Shown here: piece by piece, positions 55,111 through 64,000 of the stretch
Numbering within the stretch: position 1 is the first letter of the stretch
How the letters are laid out: the number at the start of each line of letters is the position of its first letter
NCBI GenBank assembly: GCA_007570785.1
Contig: ML661885.1
Location: 31,007,232-31,071,231 of the forward strand
Length of the DNA: 64,000 nucleotides
Reading direction: 5' to 3'
Source of the DNA: Antilocapra americana
Taxonomy: Eukaryota; Chordata; Mammalia; Artiodactyla; Antilocapridae
Made by a program: the position numbers and the translations under genes
The notes under the pieces: generated by a model
What the model was told of the DNA's origin: nothing
What the model saw: only the letters and a program-made list of their open reading frames with translations
The model's database searches: none

Positions 55111-56714
55111 TAAATTATAAACCAAAATAAATTTCAAATGAATGGGATTAGTGATGCTTTGGAATAATGGATGACAATCTAAGAAGGACCATAAGAATTA
55201 GCTTACATGTTCTTGAACCATCAGAGGCAAAATAAAGCCTTCCTTATGTGATCCTCTGACTTCTTTGCTCCTTTGATTCTTCTAACGCTGTTATTTAAAT
55301 AACTCTATTTTTTTGTTTGTGTGTTGTTTTTCTCTGACTTTGTCATCTTCTATCAGTCCTTCCCCTTTAATGAAAACTGTGAATTTTAATGTCTGACTCA
55401 CTTTCTCCTTTCACTTTTCCCAAAGCTATCATATACAATATGTGCAGTTATCTTGATTTTCCTTGTCTAAAATCACTATAATTCAGTGATATATTTTTAT
55501 GAATTCACTTAAGTACATGTTTTTCACTCTTAAAACATGTTTTCATATGCCAGGTTCACAAATTCTCTTGCCTGAAAGCAAGAAGTAAGATATTGGCTTA
55601 GTTCCTAATAGTTGGCAGGTTTATAATAGCTGAATTTACACTACACCGCATCCAAAAGGATCATAGCGAAAAACAAAAAAGCAACGTGCTATTTGACACC
55701 TGCCGTGGTGATAATAGATTTTAGGCTGAGGAAAATTAAAAATCATTGTCTTGTATCTTTAGATAGGATTCGTTACAAATGTGTAAATGCTGCAGTCAAC
55801 CTGTACAATGTTTCCTTATCGTAACGGTGTGGAATGGGGTATTTATATTTACCATTAAGATTACTTTCAGTTGCAGATTTTGATTTTTTGAAATGTGTTA
55901 AATTCTCCAAACCATTTTAAAATTTTAAAACCTTTATTTAAATATATGCATTTCAAAATGTCTATTTCTGTTGGAACATACAAAGAGCTTGGAAGGCATC
56001 ACTTCTACTCTTCTATCAATGGAAAAAGCTAAATAAACTGAAATCAACAGCTCTTCTTAGATACATCAGAGAATCAAGATTACATGATAAAGTGCCACCC
56101 CTAAAACCAGAGAGACAGGGAACTACAGAGAAACCTAACTTATTAGGAACAAAAGACATAGTAGCTAGAATGGGAAGGAAATTTGAAAGGTAGTTGATAA
56201 ACAATTGGTGGCTTCCTGTGAAGTAGCTTAAGTGTTAAAAACTCCTAGGGATTCAGCCTTCTCTTTCACTGTGATTATTTTTAACTCCAGAGATTCTTCC
56301 AGTTTCCCAGGGTGAAGATCTGAGAAACCTCCCTCATGCTTCTGGCAAGAAGAGGGGAAATTTGACCCATGTGGAATATTGTCATGTTATGAATGTAGCC
56401 ACATGAGTGAACCCAGACAAGACCAATACAAGGACCATGCAGTCAAACTCTATCTTTGTGGAAAATAAAACAGCCATTATTGTTTGAAGTCAGTAAGTTT
56501 TGGAGTAGTTTCTTATATAGCAAGAAAAAGCCAACATGTGTCCTCACCTCTCCTCTCTTTGAATTGTCTGGAGCATGAATATTTTTTGACCTATAATCTG
56601 TTGTTTCAAGGAAAAATAATTCCTCAGGGATACAATCTAATTTCAAATATTATTTTGGGTATTGTGTCTTTTGCTTCATATTATACTTAAAAAAATTAGC
56701 CCTGATTTTTCATA
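55111..56714. other. Unassigned sequence
   Basis: About 1.6 kb with no supported gene or repeat. Frames at 56016-56204, 56443-56646 and 56484-56690 show no domain. Confidence 0.4.
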
Positions 56715-56751
56715 CATTTACATTTCTTTTTAAATTGAAGTAGAGTTGATT

Positions 56752-56958
56752 ACTTGATGACTCAGTGGGTAAAGAATCCACCTGCAATGCAGGAGACACA
56801 GGAAACGTTTGTTCAGTCCCTGGGTTGGGAAGATCCCCTGGAGGAGGAAATGGCAACCCATTCCAGTATTCTTGCCTGGAAAATTCCGTGGACAGAGGAG
56901 CCTGCATGGCTATAGTGCATGGAGTTGCAAAGAGTAGCACATGACTTATTGACTAAAC
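56752..56958 (+). mobile_element. Bov-tA SINE in L1
   Basis: 'gatgactcagtgggtaaaga', 'ggttgggaagatcccctgga', tail 'catgacttattgactaaa'. The head is diverged. Inserted almost at the L1 3' terminus. Confidence 0.92.
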
Positions 56959-57341
56959 AGAAGAAACAGCAATGCTCCATTTGTATTTATTATAAAATAT
57001 TGATTATAATCCCTTTCTGTACATTATATCTTTGTATCTTATTTTTTTTTATGCCTACTACTTTGAACCTCTTAATCTCCTCCTATCCTGCCTATCTCCA
57101 ACCCCTCCTTAATGATAACCAGTAGTTTATTCTCTGTCAATGAGTCTATTTCTGGGTTTTTTTGTTTTTTTTTAAATATTAATTCATTTCATTTTTTAGA
57201 TTCCACAGTTAAGTGAAAACAAACAGTATTTGTCTTTGTCTGATTTACTTCACTAAGCACAACACCTTCCAGGTTCATCTATGTTGTTGCAAATGCCAAG
57301 ATTCATTTTTTAAAAAAAGTATCTGAGTAAATATTTACTTG

Positions 57342-57552
57342 TGGGCCTCCCAGATGGCTCAGGGCTAAAGGATCTGCCTGCCAACGCAGGATGTGCAGGA
57401 GACAGGGGTTTGATCACTGGGTGGGGAAGATCCACTGAAGGAGGAAATGGCAACCCACTCCAGTATTCTCATCTGGGAAATCCTATGAACAGAGGAGCTT
57501 GGCGAGCTACAGTCCATGGGGTCTCAAAGATTTGGATATGACGCATGCACAC
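57342..57552 (+). mobile_element. Bov-tA SINE in L1
   Basis: 'gggcctcccagatggctcag', 'gaggaaatggcaacccactc', 'gatttggatatgacgcatgc'. The 66-codon frame over it is not a gene. Confidence 0.93.
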
Positions 57553-57970
57553 AATATTCAATTGTATGCCACTTCCTTTTTAATTCATCAGGTGCTGGAC
57601 ATGTAAGTTACTTCTGTATTTTGGATATTGAAAGTAATGCTGCTGTGAACATTGGGAATTGGGTTGTGTATGTGTTTTACAATCATTGCTTTTGTTTTCT
57701 TCCAAAGTGTATCTAAGAATGAAATTGCTGGATCATGTATAGCTGTTTATTCAGTTGTTTGAGGAACCTTTATAAACTTTCCTATAGTGACTCTACCAAT
57801 TTACATTCCCATCAACAGTGTACAAGGGTTTCCTTTCCCTCACATACTCACTAGCATTTATCATTTGTTGTCTTTTTCTAATTGCATTCACAGATGTGAA
57901 GTGATATCTCGTGATTTCGATTTGCATTTCCCTTGATTAAATACAATTTATATTTCAATGAAGGACAAAA

Positions 57971-60900
57971 ATGTTAAACATAGAATTTTCTCTGTGTTTC
58001 TTTGGGCATCTTCACTTTTTTCCTAAGGTGCAGTGTGCATTTGTATTATATCATACCTGAACCTCCTCAAAGATAGGAATGCCTGCTAAACATGGCCAGA
58101 AAGTAGGGAATATTGTGGAGGGGAGGGGAAAGACAGTGAATGTAAGAGGTTACATATTTGTGAGGAAATATTGTGTGCTCATAATTTCAGCTGTCATTGC
58201 ATGTGTAGAGGGGAACTTAGTAAACATGATGTGACATGAGTTATCTGAGTAAGATCTAAAGTTGCTAAAGTATACCATGCTGGATATTTTGTAGAAGTTT
58301 CCTTATTTCTTTCTGATTTAACACCTCAGAAATTTTTAGATTACTTGCTAGTGAAATATGGTTACGTCCATTGCAAACATATTTTGGAGTAGTTCCTCTT
58401 AACTTAAGTGAACTTTTATCTTGCTGTTTTTCTGTTTCCTTTATTTGCATTTTCTGTCTTTATACTAACTTGCCATTTTTGATCTAGCAGATGTTTCCCC
58501 CAAATGGCATGAAAAAGCTCATTGATGTAGGCTTTCTAACCCCGTTATTATCTAAGTCTGAATCGTATATGTATCTAATATATTTACTTCTTATCAACAA
58601 TGAAATGTAATTTTTTTTTACTTAACATAATTTTCCCATTCTTTTTTGTATGGTTATAATTTAGTATGTAATTGATAATTTTTTTTTTAGATTTTAGGGT
58701 TTTCATTTCTATATTTAGAATTAAGCCAGTTCTAAGGAAAACCAAATTACTATCAGCTTATAAATTAAAAAAATGTCATTCTGAACTAATGATTCTATCA
58801 TATACATTGTTTTAGTGTGTTTCTCTCATCTCAGCTAGTAAGAACATTCCCCTACATAGTTGGTACATATCTTTGGTCAGCTTTCTATAGTCCTGTGTCA
58901 CTCATTTACATATTTCACCATGCTTAAGAAATGCATGCAAAAATTCCAAAATTTTGCAAATGCAAACCATATAAGCATAATCAATTGTTACTAACAGAGT
59001 AATATTTCAGCTCTTGCAGCATGGCTCTTTGTCATATTCAGAAATTAATTTATTGAACAATGTCATGGCAAAGTATACCATAGAGATATAAATATTTGTT
59101 AGAAATTCAGCAGTGTCAGTTGTCATTAAAGTTTTGTGCAATTCAAATGGTCACAGATTTATTAACTGAACTCATTGTATGTTGATGAAAAGTGCTATCT
59201 TATCCGATAAAAGGAAGAAAATCCTGACGTTAGCTTTGAGTTTCTAGAATGCCCATCTGTATTTACAGAATTGTGATAAACTTAAACCAGTAGCACTACA
59301 GCATACAAAGGACTTATTTGCTAACAATTTAATACTTTAAAAACAGAATAAAAATTCTTAATAAGAATAAAAATTTTTGTAGCTTTTTTTAATTGAAGGA
59401 TAATTGATGTAGAAGAACATTTTTCTATAATAACTCAGCTCTCCATTTACAAAATTAAAGAACAGAAAGTGGTAAAAATACGTTCTGAAGAACTGACAAA
59501 AATTAATGTTAGCACATGATTATGCTATTAATGTTAATATCACACTGAAACTTATTTTACTACATTATTTGTACATGCATGTACATTTGGGTGTTTTATG
59601 GTATTGGACTGTGTCTGCTTCATTTATTTGTTTTATTTTATAAACTAAATTAAATTATATTAAATAACTCTATTGACTCATTTTAAAAAATCTTTGTGGA
59701 TGTAATGCGTTATTACATTTTACCAAAATAAATTTGAAAGACATGATATAACCAATAATATTCTATCACAATTCTGCAATAGAAATACAAGCTTGGACCT
59801 TATAATGTAAATTTTAAGGTTGGAATCCATTTAGAAATGAGTCTTAAAATCAAAACATATTTATAAAACGGAATATGTCACCTAGATAATACACTACTAT
59901 GACAATAAAGATTCTAAGATCTAGAGTCAAGTCATACTAGGCTTGGATTTGATTTTAACCCTCTCAAGTCTAATCTATTTTACTCTGGATATTCTGAGCT
60001 ATGTTTTTTCCTATTTAAAACAGAAACAACTAAAACTATGTGTCAGAGATTTTCTGTGCTTTATTTGATGTAATCACCCAAAAATTATATGTGCAAGAGT
60101 TTCAACTAGTAAATAGTAACCACAGCTCATAGTAGCCACTAACAATAACCTAAATATTTTGTTTTACCAAATGTAACAAAAAACTGCATTCTAAAACATT
60201 TGCACAACATAACAGATCAGATATGTATTTTATTCAGTACTATTAACTAACAATATATCTGTTACTATTATTGTATTCATTCAGTTAGTTAACTGCTATG
60301 ATTATTTTTACAACCACAGCTACATTTTCTATGTTATATTTATCCAAATATTTAAAAATGTTTATGCAACAGTTACTCCTGCTTGATTGTGTGACAGGAG
60401 CTTTGATTTTTCTTAGAAAATTAAATTCCTGGGACAAAATGGACCTCATCCAGTATCATGGCTACCTAGCTTTGAGAAACGACTGGAGATGGCAGCCCGC
60501 ATGCATCACACTAACATAGTGGAAGTTCTGAGATTCCTAGCTGAGAGTCCTGAATTAATTTTGTCACATTAGGTTTGCATGGCCTTGAAGGTAAGTCTGA
60601 GATAATAAAAGTCATCAGATCAGAAGGCCTTTCTACTTCATATCATTCTAGTTACATAACCCCATGAAGATTATATGGCAGGATTATGTGACTCTCTTAT
60701 CCTTTACTGCAGTATAATTGTATCAAGTATAAGTCCTTCATTAATTACAGGTTACTCAAGAATCACGTTATTTGTCAATGACAGATGCTCAATAAATAAT
60801 CTTGACAAATAGGGCACTTTGTTCAGTACATAGAAACTTAAGCAGGATTCTCATTTTATCTCAGATTCAGTAAACTCCTATATCTTTCCTGAAGCAATAT

Positions 60901-61239
60901 GAAAGGCTAAGGATGAGCTGTTAACTGTCTGCTTCAACTTATTATGTACTCCTTGAGTGCCAGGCATTGTGACAGGCTCTACAGCTGAATGGTGAACAAG
61001 ACAATACAGAAACTGTCCTTGTTTAACTTGCAGTCTATTGTGAATGTCCAACAAATAATATCAACAAAGACACATTAAGGAAGTGGTAAATGACATGGCA
61101 ATACACAGTACAAGCTATGAAAGGGTCCTGAAGGAAAAAGATAATTTATTCAGAGAAAGAAAAGAAATGTAAATATTTCTAAAATTACATGTCTATTCTC
61201 ATATTCAATAAACATTGTTTTGCCCAGTCTTCTCTTCTT
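57971..61239. other. 3.3 kb of unassigned AT-rich sequence
   Basis: No gene, RNA or named repeat. A short stretch at 60440-60545 could be read as protein-like (EMAARMHHTNIVEVL on +, 60490-60534) but it is isolated, very short and without supporting context. Near 59386-59410 there is a weak L1-terminus-like motif. Confidence 0.4.
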
Positions 61240-61332
61240 ACTTTTTGTTTGGCTACACCATGTGGTTTTTAGGATCTTAGTTCCCAGACCAGGGAATGAA
61301 CCTGTCCCTCTTGCAGTGGAAGTGTGGGAATG
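61240..61332 (-). mobile_element. CHR-type SINE fragment, antisense
   Basis: 'tttttgtttggctacacc', 'ggatcttagttcccagacca', 'gggaatgaacctgtccctct', 'tgcagtggaagtgtggga': complement of a tRNA-Glu-derived CHR SINE; compare the sense copy at 919. Confidence 0.78.
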
Positions 61333-61794
61333 ACAGTCATGTTAAATAAGTTATGGAAGAAACTACTGAAATGAGATTTTATGGAAGATTTTTAAATTCA
61401 GAAAAGAAATAATAAAATCTAACAATATTACCAACACTTAGAAGAGAAAATCTCCCATTTTGAAAATGAGAAATAAAAGCAAAGCAAGAAGACTAATACC
61501 ATGATGACACATGGGGTAACGAAACATAACATAGTATATCAAGGATGGAAACTGTCAACAGTCATTTAGAACACACACCATTGTTGTTTTCAGAAGGAGA
61601 AAATGAAGGTATTCTGCATAAAAATAGGAATATAAATATGATTTCAATGCTTTTAACCACATGCCTAGGAAATCAGAGAAGAATTCATAATCTGACTAGC
61701 TTTGGGAATGGGGAAAAATTAACCAAGAGAAATAAATATCTTTAAAGTGGGCCATGAACAGAAAAGCAGCAATAGTTTAACATAAAAATAGTTT
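61333..61794. other. Unassigned sequence
   Basis: No supported gene or repeat. Confidence 0.4.
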
Positions 61795-62497
61795 TTACAT
61801 CTGTTATATCTGCATATAATATTTAAATTTGAATGTATTTTATATAGCATAATACCCTCAAAGTCCATCCATGTTTTAACAAATGGCAGGATTTTCTTCT
61901 TTCTAGAAGCTGAATAGTGTTCCATTGTGTGGGTGCATATATATTGATACATATATATATATACATATACACATATAACACATTTTATTTACTTATTGAC
62001 CGACAACTAGATAATTTCCATATTTTCAGCTATTGTGAATAATGATTCAATGAGCATGAGGTGCAGATAGATGTCTCTTTAATATCTTATTTTTCTTTGG
62101 ATATATACCCAGAAGTGAGATTGCTGGATCATATGGTAGTTCTATTTTTAACTTTTTGAGGAACTTTCAAATTATTTTCTGTTGTGGCTGAACTATACAT
62201 TTACATAGCTTACGTTCCCACCGACTGTACAGAAGGGTTCTCTTTTGATCCACATCCTTATCAGCACTTTCATCTCTTCACTTTTTGTAACAGTGAGGTC
62301 ATTGTTGTTTTGATTTTCATTTCCCTAATCATTAGTGATTTTGGGCATATTTTCATGTGTTTGTTGGACTTTTGACCAACTTCTTTGGAAAAAAATGTGT
62401 ATTTCAGTCCTTTGCCCATTTTTAACTGGGTTATTAGGGGCTTTTATTTGTTTTCTGTTTTTTTATTTTTTTAACTATTGATTTGATGAGTCCTTTA
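61795..62497 (-). mobile_element. Old L1, inverted ORF2 segment
   Basis: Complement of ORF2 end: 'gcataataccctcaaagtcc' (61847), 'gctgaatagtgttccattgt' (61909), 'gagattgctggatcatatgg' (62116) and 'ttgatttgatgagtccttta' (62478). It is joined at about 62497 to a plus-strand L1 3' UTR, giving an inverted copy. Confidence 0.82.
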
Positions 62498-62925
62498 TCA
62501 TTTTTATGTGAAATCTAAAAAAATCCAACTCACAGAAATATAGAATACATTAGTAGTTGCCAGAGGCAGAGGGTGAGGGGATGGGTGAATGTAGTCAAAG
62601 GGTACAAATTTCCAGTTATAAGACAGTTAGATTTGGGGGATGTAGTGTGCACCATGGTAACTATAGTTAATAATATTGTATTGTATATTGGAAAGATGCT
62701 CAGAGAGTAAACTTTAGAAGTTCTCACCACACACACACACACACACACATACACACACACAAATACACACAGAAAACTGTAACTAATTGTAAGAATGTGA
62801 GGAGATGGATGTGTTAACTAACTTTACCATAATAATCATTAGCAATAACATATATAAAATCACTACATTGTGTATCTTAATGTTATATGCCAATTATATC
62901 TCAATAAAGCTAGAAAAAAATAAAA
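62498..62925 (+). mobile_element. Old L1, sense 3' UTR segment
   Basis: 'tatgtgaaatctaaaaaaat' (62504), 'ttgccagaggcagagggtga' (62557), 'accatggtaactatagttaa' (62651), a (CA)n array (62728-62760) and the end 'atatctcaataaagctagaa' with an A-rich tail. In an uninverted L1 this follows closely after the ORF2 end seen in the opposite orientation at 61795. Confidence 0.82.
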
Positions 62926-64000
62926 TAAACACATTTTAATCTAGTGATGGTATGTTTATTTTGCCTCAAGGTGGCAAGTTATTAAATATTATCTTTTCAT
63001 AGGATTTCCATATATCTCATTATATTTTCGATGTGATTTAAGATTATCTCTGTGTCTTTTTTCTGTTCATAATTCAGAGAGATTTTTGCCATTAAATTTT
63101 AGCTGATAAAAGGATAAGTGAGCTGCTTATTAACTCTATAACACATTTCTCAGTGTTTCCATTATTTAACATTTAATATAATAAAACACTTAGAAATTTC
63201 ATATGAGATTTGCTCCTATATATTTCTTAATGCAGGTCTTAAATGTGTCACCCTGGTTGCTAGTATTCTACGAAATCATATTATAAGACCCAAGAAAACA
63301 GTGTATTAAATATTATTATTTCAGTGGTTCATGCCTCAAGCAATTTAAACTAATGAAAACTTTTCTTTTAAGAGTATCATTTATTTCAACTTACAATTCT
63401 CAGCCTGAATTAGTTTCTGTAAATGGTTTCTTTTCTTCTGAGGAACCCATGATATTTTCATTTCCTTACTAACACTACAACTTATTTCTCCTAATCAAGT
63501 TATGTTTCCTTTTCTGGTTGACAATGTTACAGTTTATAAATCAGAAATCTTCCATTTCCTTGATAAAAAAAAAAAACAATAAGATCAGAAGGCTGAGGCT
63601 GTGGGAGGAATGATGATAAATTTTCTGCTTCTTTCTTTTCTCATTGTAATGTCAGACTTCCTATTTTGCTGATTGACTGCTGTCAGCTTTTAAGTCTCAC
63701 CTTTCTCTCTTTAGCATCTGTTCCACATGTGAAAGCATAACGTTCCCTCTTTTGATGCCGTAAGGGGATTCAAACCACAAAAGCCCCTGCCTGTATGTGG
63801 GAACTCAAGCTGGCCCTAACTCCTAAGAAAAGGTGAGAAAACAAAAACAAGACAAGTGAGTTTCATATCCTTGCCCTTTGAAACCATTTTGAGAACAATT
63901 TGGGAGGCATACCCTGCTCTTATCAGAATGCTTCATTTTGTAAGTAATAAAGCAGTTGATAACTTCTTGGTGTATGTATGGCTTCATCAGTCTTGTTCTT
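62926..64000. other. Unassigned sequence to window end
   Basis: No gene or repeat recognised. The last about 250 bases are less AT-rich ('gggaactcaagctggcccta', 63799) but show no open frame of note. Confidence 0.4.

Larger units (their letters stand above)
56715..57970 (-). mobile_element. Old L1 3' end, antisense, hit by two SINEs
   Basis: Begins with the complement of an L1 3' terminus ('tttaaattgaagtagagttg', 56730). Continues 'gtacattatatctttgtatc' (57019), 'tctcctcctatcctgcc' (57076), 'caggttcatctatgttgttg' (57270), 'gaaattgctggatcatgtat' (57721) and 'tttacattcccatcaacagt' (57800). Two sense Bov-tA copies interrupt it. Confidence 0.85.

Noticed and set aside
60440..60545. Ankyrin-like reading EMAARMHHTNIVEVL
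   Set aside because: Under 40 codons, no start, no neighbouring repeat unit and no splice context; chance similarity is likely.
1..64000. CRISPR arrays, operons, ribosome binding sites, prophage or other prokaryotic systems
   Set aside because: Repeat content is wholly mammalian. No regularly spaced direct repeats with unique spacers and no prokaryotic gene organisation.

Overview
This is ruminant nuclear DNA, most likely cattle or a close relative. The evidence is direct: BovB (RTE-clade LINE) copies, tRNA-derived Bov-tA and dimeric Bov-A2 SINEs, three young bovine-type L1 3' ends, older mammalian L1s, MaLR LTRs and a MER2-type DNA transposon lie across an AT-rich background. I found no intact host protein-coding gene, no exon with convincing splice structure and no RNA gene. 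Almost every open frame above 100 codons lies in a repeat, so the window reads as intergenic or intronic desert. There are two assembly gaps: 10 N in a CA microsatellite (23806-23815) and 400 N inside an L1 (48701-49100).

Layout. 0-6 kb: a BovB 3' end, a CHR-type SINE, a MaLR-type LTR and a decayed, env-less endogenous retrovirus pol relic (protease, RT, RNase H, integrase) split by a MER2-like element. 6-12 kb: an old L1, a SINE split by a BovB tail, and a BovB whose 5' part is inverted (9571-11703). 12-17.5 kb: a solo LTR (12758-13274), two old L1 3' ends and SINEs. 18-22.3 kb: a long antisense L1 relic carrying a younger twin-primed L1 (18843-20091, with matching target-site duplications) and a MaLR LTR. 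23.7-30.6 kb: microsatellites, SINE dimers, a MaLR LTR with part of its internal region, nested SINEs with two nested sets of target-site duplications, and BovB and SINE copies flanked by clear duplications. 30.6-37.4 kb: mostly sequence I cannot assign. 37.4-50.1 kb: young L1s, a GC-richer ruminant repeat with an internal ~0.41-kb duplication (40.8-42.0 kb), BovB, an L1 with a 110-bp tandem duplication, and a possible processed pseudogene (about 47.0-47.4 kb). 50-64 kb: a BovB tail, a probable LTR, an old L1 hit by two SINEs, an inverted old L1, and long unassigned stretches.

Nothing here looks like a cooperating gene system. What can be read is the insertion history: order of nesting, target-site duplications, inversions from twin priming, and local duplications. 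Family names rest on my recognition of the sequences, not on a database search. Element borders are good to a few bases where a target-site duplication is given and to tens of bases elsewhere.
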